Assembly: GCA_963609725.1 (NCBI GenBank)
Contig: CAVDLI010000031.1
Location: 1-17,087 of the forward strand
Source: UBA9732 sp963609725
GTDB taxonomy: Bacteria; Spirochaetota; Spirochaetia; Sphaerochaetales; Sphaerochaetaceae
DNA: 17,087 nt
Reading direction: 5' to 3'
The notes beneath the pieces are model-generated. The model saw only the letters and a program-made list of their open reading frames with translations, did not search any database and was not told where the DNA came from. Shown here piece by piece: positions 6,348 to 14,502 of the stretch (positions are counted from its first letter, which is position 1; the number at the start of each line of letters is the position of its first letter). Made by a program: the position numbers and the translations under genes.

Positions 6348-6358
6348 TGTTGCCTCCT

Positions 6359-6375
6359 GCGTAAAACTCTTACGC
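6359..6375 (-). promoter_or_regulatory. Dyad between the -10 region and RBS of the flavodoxin-like gene (possible operator)
   Basis: GCGTAA-AACTC-TTACGC is a perfect six-base dyad (6359-6364, 6370-6375), directly upstream of the GGAGG site and just downstream of a good minus-strand -10 hexamer TATACT (6386-6381). No strong -35 box is seen. The position suits a repressor operator or a leader hairpin. Confidence 0.45.
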
Positions 6376-6444
6376 CATAAAGTATACAATAAAATATACA
6401 ACGAAAAAGAAGGATTGCAAAATTAAAGACAAAAACTCGTAGTC

Positions 6445-6472
6445 TTGATATTCTTAAAACAGTTCTTAAAAG
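6445..6472 (+). promoter_or_regulatory. Candidate promoter of the DUF3899-like gene
   Basis: TTGATA (6445-6450), 16 bases, then TAAAAG (6467-6472), about 35 bases upstream of the start at 6508. The -35 is one base from consensus; the -10 matches four of six bases. Confidence 0.35.
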
Positions 6473-6507
6473 ACTTTTGGATAAAAATTTTACATGGAAA
6501 CGCTTAG

Positions 6508-6906
6508 ATGAAAAAAATAAATAGACTTAAATTGCTAATCTGTTATGCTTCTGGTGCTGCTATAACTTTACTACTTCTTGTTTTAAGAGGGGCTTTTACA
6601 GCAGAAAAAACTTTGGACGCTGTTCGTTTAACATGTGATGCTTTTTTTGTATCCGGTGCATTTCTTTTGTTGGCAGGTGCTTTAATTTGGGTTCTAGATA
6701 ACGGAGTAACAGACGGAATAACGTATTCTGCAAAAAAAATTTTTGATTTGAGAAGAAAAGATTACGAAGACAACCATAGAGAGTCTTATAGTGAGTACAG
6801 AGAAAGAAAGCACAAAAATAAAGGAAATGTAGCTGAATTTCTTATTGGGGGCGGGAGTTATTTTGCTATTTCTTTGGTGTTGCTTTTTGTGTATAATTTG
6901 TTGTAA
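6508..6906 (+). CDS. Small membrane protein, DUF3899-like
   Basis: A 132-aa protein with three hydrophobic segments (about residues 8-29, 43-63 and 109-132) and a very charged, Tyr/Arg/Lys-rich middle (about 75-107). The layout, with a TM pair, a basic loop and a last TM after a Gly-rich GGGSYF, matches my memory of the DUF3899 family of unknown function; this is recognition, not a search. The start is poorly marked, with only GGAA about ten bases upstream. It stands alone between the flavodoxin-like gene and the transporter operon. No function is proposed. Confidence 0.7.
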   Translation: MKKINRLKLLICYASGAAITLLLLVLRGAFTAEKTLDAVRLTCDAFFVSGAFLLLAGALIWVLDNGVTDGITYSAKKIFDLRRKDYEDNHRESYSEYRERKHKNKGNVAEFLIGGGSYFAISLVLLFVYNLL

Positions 6907-6948
6907 TAATAACAAAAGATGTTAAAAAACACAAATTTCGTTTAGTAG

Positions 6949-6977
6949 TTGAAAGAAGTTGTCTTGCTTGTTAAAAT
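6949..6977 (+). promoter_or_regulatory. Sigma-70-type promoter of the peptide transporter operon
   Basis: TTGAAA (6949-6954) and TAAAAT (6972-6977) are separated by exactly 17 bases; each is one or two bases from consensus. The start point near 6984 would give a leader of about 180 nt before the lipoprotein ATG at 7163, and this leader contains the GAGGTTTTTGCAA repeat at 7048-7060. Confidence 0.6.
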
Positions 6978-7045
6978 ATACTTCCAAAATTGTCTTTATT
7001 GGGTATTTGGGCAATTTGGTTATTTTATTATGCTAAGAGATTGGT

Positions 7046-7060
7046 AAGAGGTTTTTGCAA
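7046..7060 (+). repeat. Solo copy of the GAGGTTTTTGCAA repeat end in the transporter leader
   Basis: AAGAGGTTTTTGCAA matches the outer end of the 509-675 palindrome for 13 continuous bases from G7048. It lies about 100 nt before the lipoprotein start, inside the predicted 5' leader. No opposite arm is visible nearby. Confidence 0.5.
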
Positions 7061-7162
7061 GAAAAACAAAACTAAAGGCTGCTTTTTTAGCGTATTAGAA
7101 GTGGTTATTACGTTCGGACGTGGTTCGAAAAGAGAATAAAACCTTTTATGGAGGATATAGAA

Positions 7163-9649
7163 ATGAAAAAACTGGCATTAGCATTGCTGATTGTTTCACT
7201 TCTTCTTTGTGTTTCTTGTGGAAAGAAAGAAGAAACTGCTACAAAGACAGAGACAACAGCAACAACAGTTGAGAAGACTGTTGAGGCTCCTAAGACAGAA
7301 ACCCCAGTTGTACCAGCAACATATACATACAACGAGGCACTGTCAGTTTTCCCAACTAACTGGAACACTCATACATACGAAACCAATACAGAAACAGAGA
7401 TTGGTAGCTACATTGAGGACGGTTTCTACACATTCGATTACAACGAAGATGAGACTGGATACAAAGTTGTTCCTGCTATGGCTGTTGGAGAACCAAAAGA
7501 TGTAACAGCAGAATATGTTGGAAAGTATGGTCTTACAGAGGATTCTGTAAACCAGGCTTATGTCATTACTCTTAGAAAAGACCTTGTATGGGATGATGGC
7601 ACACCAATTACAGCATATGATTTTGTAGAGTCACAGAAGAGACTTATCAATCCAGTTGCTCAAAACTACAGAGCAGATAACCTTTATTCTGGAAACATGG
7701 TTATTTACAATGCAAAAGAATATCTCTACCAAGGCAAGACAGTTGATCTTGACAACGGAGCTAACGCTGGATACACAATGGCAGACCTTCACAAGGGAGC
7801 TGACGGCCAGTATTACACAGCTTCTGAAGAACCTGTTTACATTGGTCTTGATTTCTCTCTTGCATGGACAAGTAGCAACACTCTTAATGATTATGTAAGT
7901 GCTTACGGAGATGCTTACTTTGATGTAACAAACTGGGAAGCTCTCATGGCAATGGCAGATGACAAGGGTCTTATTCCTCTCACAGACGAGAATTATGCTC
8001 TCTTTGCTCCTGTTGTAACAGGAAACCCAGCTTGGGGCGAGACAGAAGACGATATTCCAAACTACTTGGTATATTCAGCAACTTATCCAGAACTTTCATG
8101 GGATGAAGTTGGATATCAGGCTTTAAGTGATTATGAAATTCTCATTGCTCTTACAAAGCCTCTCAAAGGCTTCTATCTTCTCTATTCTCTTACAGGAACA
8201 AACCTCGTAAAGGTTGACCTTTATGATGAATGTACAAGCATTGTTGACGGTGTTTACACAACAACATACTGCACATCTGCAGAGACTACACCTTCTTATG
8301 GCCCATACAAGCTCACATCTTTCCAGGCTGACAAGCAGTTTGTTCTTGAAAGAAACGAGAACTATTACTTGTTCAACGACAATCCAGACTTGTATCAGAC
8401 AACAAAGATTGTTGCAGACTATGTACCAGAAGCTTCAACAAGACTTGAGCTCTTCCTCCAAGGAAAGCTTGATGGTTATGGCCTTACAGTTGATGACATG
8501 AAGACATATTCATTGTCTGACTACTGCTACTACACTCCTGGCGACAGCACATTCTTCATGGCTTTCAACCCAGACCCGGAGAAACTTGCTAATATGCAGG
8601 CTGCAGCAGGCGATGGCATTAACAAGACTATTCTTACACTTCTTGAGTTCAGACAGGCAATGAGTTTTGCTCTCAACAGAGCTGATTTCTGTCTTGCAAC
8701 AAGCCCAACTAATGCTCCTGGATTTGCTCTTTATTCAGATCTCATCATTTGTGATCCAGAAAACGGAACACCTTACCGCTCAACAGCACAGGCTAAGAAC
8801 GTTCTTGTTAACTTCTGGGGGCTTACAGATGACATTGGTGAAGGCAAACTCTATGAAGATGTTGACGAAGCAATTGATTCCATTACTGGATACAACCTCA
8901 CAAAGGCAAAACAGCTTTACGATGTTGCATACGACAAGGCAATTGCACAAGGCCTCATGAAAGAGACCGATATCGTTGAGATTAAGATTGGAACTCCAAA
9001 CTCAACTTCTAAGTTCTACAACAATGGTTATGAATACCTCGTAAACTGCTTCACAGAAGCTGTTAAGGGAACAAAGTTTGAAGGCAAACTCAGATTCACA
9101 AGAGACGATACTCTTGGAAACGGATTTGCAGATGCTCTCAAGAATTGCCAAGTTGATATGCTCTTTGGTGTTGGCTGGACTGGTTCAACTCTTGATCCAT
9201 ATAACCTCATGGAAGCTTATACAAACCCAACATATCAGTACAACCCATGCTGGGATACATCAACAGAAACTTTGACAGTTGAAGTTAATGGTACAAATTA
9301 CACAGCAAGTGTAAAAGATTGGAACGACATCATGCTTGGTGAAAAGCGCACAATTAAGAGCTCTGACGGAAACCTTGTTGAGTATTCTTGCGGAGATTCT
9401 GATGGCGATCCAGAGACAAGACTTGATATCCTTGCAGCTCTTGAAATGGCTGTCTTGATGACTTATGAAGAAATTCCTATCATGGGCGACTCTTCTGCAA
9501 GCCTTAAGGGTATGCAAATCAAGTACTACACAGAGGACTACATCTTTGGAATGGGTCGTGGTGGACTTAAATATTACACATACAACTATTCCGATGCTGA
9601 ATGGGATGAGTACTGCAAGGCTCAAAACTACGTCCTTAAATACAACTAG
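7163..9649 (+). CDS. Oligopeptide ABC transporter substrate-binding lipoprotein
   Basis: An 828-aa SBP family 5 (OppA/DppA/AmiA type) extracytoplasmic binding protein that captures substrate for the permease encoded downstream. The N-terminus is a lipoprotein signal peptide (MKKLALALLIVSLLLCVSC) with lipid-modified Cys19; the box is relaxed, as in spirochaetes. A Thr/Glu/Lys-rich linker (20-50) leads to the folded domain, where TLRKDLVWDDGTPITAYDFVES (about 135-156) is the family hallmark. The ATG at 7163 is chosen because GGAGG lies eight bases upstream; the ATG at 7148 overlaps that site. It is much longer than the usual 520-650 aa. Frequent C-ending codons (AAC, TTC, TAC) compared with its neighbours suggest high expression. 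The substrate may be peptides; the ROK gene in the operon leaves a sugar-containing ligand open. Confidence 0.9.
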   Translation: MKKLALALLIVSLLLCVSCGKKEETATKTETTATTVEKTVEAPKTETPVVPATYTYNEALSVFPTNWNTHTYETNTETEIGSYIEDGFYTFDYNEDETGYKVVPAMAVGEPKDVTAEYVGKYGLTEDSVNQAYVITLRKDLVWDDGTPITAYDFVESQKRLINPVAQNYRADNLYSGNMVIYNAKEYLYQGKTVDLDNGANAGYTMADLHKGADGQYYTASEEPVYIGLDFSLAWTSSNTLNDYVSAYGDAYFDVTNWEALMAMADDKGLIPLTDENYALFAPVVTGNPAWGETEDDIPNYLVYSATYPELSWDEVGYQALSDYEILIALTKPLKGFYLLYSLTGTNLVKVDLYDECTSIVDGVYTTTYCTSAETTPSYGPYKLTSFQADKQFVLERNENYYLFNDNPDLYQTTKIVADYVPEASTRLELFLQGKLDGYGLTVDDMKTYSLSDYCYYTPGDSTFFMAFNPDPEKLANMQAAAGDGINKTILTLLEFRQAMSFALNRADFCLATSPTNAPGFALYSDLIICDPENGTPYRSTAQAKNVLVNFWGLTDDIGEGKLYEDVDEAIDSITGYNLTKAKQLYDVAYDKAIAQGLMKETDIVEIKIGTPNSTSKFYNNGYEYLVNCFTEAVKGTKFEGKLRFTRDDTLGNGFADALKNCQVDMLFGVGWTGSTLDPYNLMEAYTNPTYQYNPCWDTSTETLTVEVNGTNYTASVKDWNDIMLGEKRTIKSSDGNLVEYSCGDSDGDPETRLDILAALEMAVLMTYEEIPIMGDSSASLKGMQIKYYTEDYIFGMGRGGLKYYTYNYSDAEWDEYCKAQNYVLKYN

Positions 9650-9671
9650 AAATAGTTTTATAAAAGAAGAT

Positions 9672-9712
9672 ACTTCATCGGCACTTATAAGAGTGCCGGT
9701 GAGGTTCTTTTA
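9672..9712 (+). terminator. Intercistronic terminator/attenuator after the lipoprotein gene
   Basis: A 14-pair stem (9672-9685 with 9692-9705, two T-G wobbles, six-base loop TATAAG) is followed by TCTTTTATATT. It lies 22 nt after the lipoprotein stop and about 150 nt before the first permease gene. Such structures are known after binding protein genes, where they lower downstream expression and stabilise the upstream message. Confidence 0.75.
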
Positions 9713-9855
9713 TATTAAAAGAGGCTTTAAGTTTTCGTGGTAATACACAGAAATATCTTTTTTACTTTTAACATCGGTCTAAAAGAGTGGTCTAAAAAAG
9801 GTGCAAATTTTTGTAAAAAGATACTTCTACGCATTGCCATAGAGAGAGGTTGAAC

Positions 9856-10839
9856 ATGGTTAAATATGTCATAAAGCGTGTACTTCTCATGCTTCTGACG
9901 TTTTTTGTGATTATATCGGGATGTTTCCTTTTAATTAGACTGCTTCCAAATATTCCAGCTCAGCAGTTTGGTAAAGATATGTCCCTTGTGCTCCAAAGAA
10001 GAGTAAGACAAGGACTTGTTGATGCCAACGGAAACGCAATCCCTTTAATGCAACAATATTGGAACTTCATTACAAGGACGCTTTTGTCTGGAGACTGGGG
10101 TGTTAGTGAGTCGTTGTACATTGGACAGGATTGTATGCAAATATTCTTGAGCAAACTGCCGGCAACGATTCTTTTGAACGTATATGCAATGGTTTTTGCT
10201 GTCCCGCTTGGGCTCTTGCTTGGAATTTATGCAGCACTTAAGAAAAACAAATGGCAAGATCATTTAATTTCAACTGGAGTAATGATTTTTGTATCGGTTC
10301 CAAGTTATGTTTATGCTTTCCTTGTTCAATATTTTCTTTGCTTTAAGTTAAAATTGTTCCCTCTTGTTATGAATAGCGGAACAGATTATTTTTCTTTTTC
10401 AATGTTTCATTCCATGTTGCCAGCTGTAATTTCTTTGGCATTTGGTTCTGTTGCAGGTTTTGCGCGTTTTACACGTGCTGAGCTCACAGAAGTTCTTACA
10501 AGTGAATATCTTCTTCTTGCTAGAACTAAGGGTTTAACTAAAGCTCAAACAACAAAAAGACATGCTCTTAGAAATGCAATGGTTGTTATACTTCCAATGA
10601 TAATTGCTGAATTTATAGGAATTATTGGAGGCTCTCTCATAATTGAGAATATTTTTGTTGTTCCAGGAGTAGGTCCTTTATATGTTAATTCAATCACAGC
10701 ACTAGACTACAACTTCTTTATGCTGTTATCTGCGTTCTATACGATTATTGGACTTGCATCTGGAATTTTGCTTGATTTGAGTTATGGATTTATTGATCCA
10801 AGAATTAGAATAGGGAGCAAGGCAAATGGAAAATACTAA
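9856..10839 (+). CDS. Peptide ABC transporter permease, OppB/DppB type
   Basis: A 327-aa inner membrane permease. It starts with the conserved N-terminal helix (MVKYVIKRVLLMLLTFF, ending near residue 30), then has a periplasmic segment with GDWGVS, and five more helices. The cytoplasmic EAA loop reads ARTKGLTKAQTTKRHALRNA, and the C-terminal SYGFIDPRIR is typical of OppB. The ATG at 9856 is preferred: GAGAGG is six bases upstream, and the TTG at 9850 overlaps it. It overlaps the next permease gene by 14 nt. Confidence 0.93.
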   Translation: MVKYVIKRVLLMLLTFFVIISGCFLLIRLLPNIPAQQFGKDMSLVLQRRVRQGLVDANGNAIPLMQQYWNFITRTLLSGDWGVSESLYIGQDCMQIFLSKLPATILLNVYAMVFAVPLGLLLGIYAALKKNKWQDHLISTGVMIFVSVPSYVYAFLVQYFLCFKLKLFPLVMNSGTDYFSFSMFHSMLPAVISLAFGSVAGFARFTRAELTEVLTSEYLLLARTKGLTKAQTTKRHALRNAMVVILPMIIAEFIGIIGGSLIIENIFVVPGVGPLYVNSITALDYNFFMLLSAFYTIIGLASGILLDLSYGFIDPRIRIGSKANGKY

Positions 10840-12358
10840 CAAATATACTAATATACCTGCAGAGAAGTTCCGTTTTACCAATAACCGCTCCTCTAGTGAT
10901 GAAAAATTCAAAACAAAACAAGTTGGATATTTGGAAGATGCTTGGCATAGATTTAGAAAAAATAAGAGTTCAATTGTTGCAACAATAATCATTGCAATAC
11001 TTGTGCTTTATGCCATCATTGTTCCGTTGTTTTGTGAAACTAATTATTCTAAGAGTTTGACTGATACCACATATCTCACATATACAAAACTTCTTCCAAA
11101 ATCAAAACATTTCCAGTGGCTTGGTTGGGATGGCTGTCATAAAGTACAATTGACAGATGCAAACCTCAATTACTACAAAGCAATTGAAGAAGAAACTGGC
11201 ATGGATGTTGTGCGTAAAGTTTATGGCTCAGAAGTAACAGAAGACGGAAGAACATTGTATACAGCAAAACTTGACAGTTACACTGCAAATGGTTTCTTGT
11301 ACATGACTCTTTCTCAAGAGCAATATGACAGTATTCAAGATTGGCAAGACGAAACCGGTATACAGGTCATTTATCCTGCAATTAAAACCAAAAACATAAG
11401 TGATGCAAATATTTGGTATGAAGCTAACCAAAAAGGTGTTGCAAAACTTGATAAGAATGGAAACTTTATTTCTGATTACAAAATAAGTGGTAATGATGGC
11501 AACTACGATTCTTTAAGAATTGAAGGCGACCCGGGACTTGATGATATTGAAGCAAAAGATAGATATAGATATGCAACTGTTACCGGCGACTCATCATCAG
11601 TTTCTTATAAGTGCCGTATCTTCAAATATACATATTTCCAGTACAGGTATGGATTTGAGCCTTGTTTCACGTTTGGAACAAATTCTCTTGGCCAGGATAT
11701 TTTTACACGTCTTGCAAAAGGGGCTAGATTTTCATTCTTGTTTGCTATTGCTGTTTCAATCATAAATCTTTTCATTGGTTCTATGTATGGTGCTGTTGAG
11801 GGTTATTTTGGTGGAACATTAGACCTTCTTATGGAAAGAATTAGCGATATTTTGGTCGACATTCCATTTATGGTTGTAGCAACGTTATTCCAGTTGCACT
11901 TAGCAAAGAAAGTTGGTGCTATTTGGAGCCTCTTGTTTGCCTTTGTTCTCACCGGATGGATTGGCATGGCAAGTAGAGTTAGAATGCAGTTCTACAGATT
12001 TAAGGGGCAAGAATATGTTCTTGCTGCTCGAACTCTTGGGGCTGGAAATGCACGTCTTATGTTCAAGCATATTTTCCCAAACTCACTAGGAACGCTTATT
12101 ACGGGTTCTGTTCTTGTAATTCCTGGAGTTATTTTTAGTGAATCAAGTTTAACATATCTTGGAATTATCAACTTAGAAAGTTCTACTATGACGAGTGTTG
12201 GAACAATGCTTGCAAACGGAAAAGACTATCTTGCAACATATCCACATATAATTTTCTTCCCAGCATTGTTTATCTCTTTGCTTGAGATTTCGTTTAACTT
12301 GTTTGGAAACGGACTTAGAGACGCTTTCAACCCGGCACTTAGAGGAGCAGACGAGTAA
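10826..12358 (+). CDS. Peptide ABC transporter permease, OppC/DppC type, with large outer domain
   Basis: A 510-aa inner membrane permease. Residues about 33-47 are the usual basic N-terminal segment before the first helix (48-70). FGTNSLGQDIFTRLAKGARFS (283-303) is the OppC hallmark ahead of the second helix, and the EAA loop ARTLGAGNARLMFKHIFPN lies at 401-419. The C-terminal LFGNGLRDAFNPALR is typical. Between helix 1 and the hallmark there are about 210 residues (71-280), far more than the roughly 40-50 in E. coli OppC; this Tyr/Asp-rich domain should be on the outer face of the membrane, where it could meet the large binding protein. Stop and next start share one base (TAATG). Confidence 0.92.
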   Translation: MENTNKYTNIPAEKFRFTNNRSSSDEKFKTKQVGYLEDAWHRFRKNKSSIVATIIIAILVLYAIIVPLFCETNYSKSLTDTTYLTYTKLLPKSKHFQWLGWDGCHKVQLTDANLNYYKAIEEETGMDVVRKVYGSEVTEDGRTLYTAKLDSYTANGFLYMTLSQEQYDSIQDWQDETGIQVIYPAIKTKNISDANIWYEANQKGVAKLDKNGNFISDYKISGNDGNYDSLRIEGDPGLDDIEAKDRYRYATVTGDSSSVSYKCRIFKYTYFQYRYGFEPCFTFGTNSLGQDIFTRLAKGARFSFLFAIAVSIINLFIGSMYGAVEGYFGGTLDLLMERISDILVDIPFMVVATLFQLHLAKKVGAIWSLLFAFVLTGWIGMASRVRMQFYRFKGQEYVLAARTLGAGNARLMFKHIFPNSLGTLITGSVLVIPGVIFSESSLTYLGIINLESSTMTSVGTMLANGKDYLATYPHIIFFPALFISLLEISFNLFGNGLRDAFNPALRGADE

Positions 12359-14502
12359 TGAGTAACGAAAGAGAAAAAAAACTACAAGTCAAGGATTTAA
12401 CAATATCTTTTAGAACAATAAACGGAAAACTACAGGCTGTAAGAGACATCTCTTTTGACCTTTACAAAGGTGAAACACTTGCTATTGTTGGAGAGTCTGG
12501 AAGTGGAAAATCTGCAACAAGTAAGACTATTTTGGGAATATCGGCAGCAAATACAATAGTTGAAAGTGGTGAAATTCTCTACGATGGAAGAGACCTCTTG
12601 AAAATTAGTGAAGATGATTATCATAAAATTCGTGGTGACAAGATTTCTATGGTATTCCAGGATCCACTATCTTCATTAAATCCAATCATGAGAATTGGAA
12701 ACCAAATCACAGAAGCAATGTTATTGAAAAACAAGGCAAACAGACGTGAAAGCCACAAAAAACTTTCTGTTACTCTTGCTAGCCTTGATAATGCAATGAA
12801 AGAAAGCGGATGCAAAGAAGACAGCACTCGTTTTACTACATTTAAGAAAATAATTGGAGTGCAGTCCAAATATGAGGCACCTTATTCTCAAGCACACTCC
12901 AATGCTATTGCAGGCTTAAAAGCAGCAGAAGATATGCTACTTGCTATAAGCAAAGAGGCTGTTTCTAATCCTGTTTTTGAAGCAAAAGAAGTTGCAGATT
13001 ATTTCAAAGCATCTGTTAATAGATTTGTTGTCAATGACAAAGAGGCAATAAAAGAACTGTATTCTTCAATTATGAAAGCTTCTCGCAAAGCTAGTAAGAC
13101 ACATGATTTTACAGCCCTTGTATCTTTGCTCAACAAAGGTGTTGAAATACTGAAAAAAGCACTTGAAGAAGATACTCCAGACTTTTTTGCTTTAGGTTGC
13201 TGGACTGTTCTTGAAGGCAATGTTTTACAAGATGAAAATGCAGCTCAACTTAATAAGAAAACTGCCCCTAGCGTGCACAGCACTTATATAACAAATTTTG
13301 TCTCTGATATTAAAACAGCACTTGAATACACATCAAAGAAATCTGTTGAAGACATGAAAGAGGCTCTTTCTTGTATCTCTGAGGTCAAAAGAAGACTTTC
13401 TTCTGATATGCCAGAGAAGGCTGTTGCTGAAAAGATTGTAAAAGAAGTGTCAGATTCTGTTGAAAAAGCAATAGACCCTCTTGAAACAGTTAAAGATAGT
13501 TATGCTTATACTTTCCGCGTAAGTTTGGCAAGTGCTGTTAAGACTTACTATGACGACATTGCTCGTAACTTAGCAGAAGAAAAGAGGTATTTCAAGCAAA
13601 CAGCTCGTTATGAGAGACTTGAAGCTAAAGGAAAAGCTCCAGAAGCTAAAGTTGCGCCTTTGTCTCTTGCGGACTTAAAGCTCGTTCAAGAAAATCTTTT
13701 GAAAATTCTTTCTAATATGCAAGAGCAGTTTGAAAAGAGAATAGAGGCTGTTTCTAAATTCTCTTTTGAAGAAAGAAGTGTTGCATTTATGTTGTGGCTT
13801 CGTGACACAGCAATGGCTGAGATAAAAGTTGTAACAAAATCAATGGCAAAAGACCGTGCTATTAGAGTCATGGAGCAGGTTGGAATTACAGAAGCTAGAA
13901 AGAGATACAGACAGTATCCGTTTGAATTTTCCGGTGGTATGAGACAAAGAATAGTTATAGCAATTTCGCTTACAGCTAACCCTGATATTCTCATTTGTGA
14001 TGAGCCTACTACTGCTTTGGATGTGACTATACAGGCTCAAATACTTGAGCTTATCAACAAACTTAAAAAAGAGAGAAATCTTTCTGTTATCTTTATTACT
14101 CACGACCTTGGTGTTGTTGCAAACATGGCAGACAGAATTGCTGTTATGTATGCAGGAAAGATTGTTGAATATGGTACAGCTGATGAAATTTTCTATTCTC
14201 CGGCACATCCTTATACTTGGGCTCTTTTGGCTTCTATTCCAGATTTGGAAAGCAAGGGCAATAAACTTGAGTCTATTCCTGGAACTCCTCCAAACATGAT
14301 TTACCCTCCAAAGGGAGATGCTTTTGCTCCAAGAAATAAATATGCTATGGAGATTGATTTTGAACAGCAACCTCCAATGTTTAAGATTACAGATACCCAT
14401 TATGCAGCCACCTGGCTCTTGCATCCAAATGCTCCTCATGTAGAGATGCCTGAAATCGTTCGTGACCGTATTGCAAGAATGAACAACGGAGGTGCCAAAT
14501 GA
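12358..14502 (+). CDS. Peptide ABC transporter ATP-binding protein, OppD/AmiE type, with large insertion
   Basis: A 714-aa ATPase subunit with all NBD motifs: Walker A GESGSGKS (45-52), Q-loop Gln101 in VFQDPLSSLNP, signature FSGGMRQ (524-530), Walker B ILICDEP (544-550, Glu549), D-loop ALD and H-loop His582. The normal helical subdomain (NQITEAMLLKNK ... MEQVGITEARKRY) is split by about 365 extra residues (about 134-497), rich in Ala/Lys/Glu/Ser and apparently alpha-helical. Usual OppD is about 330-360 aa. The C-terminal oligopeptide domain reads GDAFAPRNKYAMEIDFEQ: the Cys residues that bind an iron-sulfur cluster in many OppD/DppD proteins are absent, as in streptococcal AmiE. GAGGAG precedes the ATG. 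It overlaps the next gene by 4 nt. Confidence 0.92.
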   Translation: MSNEREKKLQVKDLTISFRTINGKLQAVRDISFDLYKGETLAIVGESGSGKSATSKTILGISAANTIVESGEILYDGRDLLKISEDDYHKIRGDKISMVFQDPLSSLNPIMRIGNQITEAMLLKNKANRRESHKKLSVTLASLDNAMKESGCKEDSTRFTTFKKIIGVQSKYEAPYSQAHSNAIAGLKAAEDMLLAISKEAVSNPVFEAKEVADYFKASVNRFVVNDKEAIKELYSSIMKASRKASKTHDFTALVSLLNKGVEILKKALEEDTPDFFALGCWTVLEGNVLQDENAAQLNKKTAPSVHSTYITNFVSDIKTALEYTSKKSVEDMKEALSCISEVKRRLSSDMPEKAVAEKIVKEVSDSVEKAIDPLETVKDSYAYTFRVSLASAVKTYYDDIARNLAEEKRYFKQTARYERLEAKGKAPEAKVAPLSLADLKLVQENLLKILSNMQEQFEKRIEAVSKFSFEERSVAFMLWLRDTAMAEIKVVTKSMAKDRAIRVMEQVGITEARKRYRQYPFEFSGGMRQRIVIAISLTANPDILICDEPTTALDVTIQAQILELINKLKKERNLSVIFITHDLGVVANMADRIAVMYAGKIVEYGTADEIFYSPAHPYTWALLASIPDLESKGNKLESIPGTPPNMIYPPKGDAFAPRNKYAMEIDFEQQPPMFKITDTHYAATWLLHPNAPHVEMPEIVRDRIARMNNGGAK

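Noticed and set aside
6348..6401. N-terminal extension of the flavodoxin-like protein
   Set aside because: A strong GGAGG lies inside it, five bases before the ATG at 6347, and the flavodoxin strand begins directly after that ATG.
7148..7162. Earlier ATG for the binding lipoprotein
   Set aside because: This ATG overlaps the GGAGG that serves the ATG at 7163, and the extra residues would spoil the signal peptide start.
6978..7162. Riboswitch or T-box in the transporter leader
   Set aside because: No T-box motif, no recognised aptamer core and no terminator/antiterminator pair could be identified by eye.
9260..9625. 121-codon minus-strand frame inside the lipoprotein gene
   Set aside because: Antisense shadow of a well-supported gene, with Cys/His-rich composition typical of chance frames.
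13840..14439. 199-codon minus-strand frame inside the OppD gene
   Set aside because: It is antisense to the conserved signature and Walker B region of a clear ATPase gene and shows no protein-family features.
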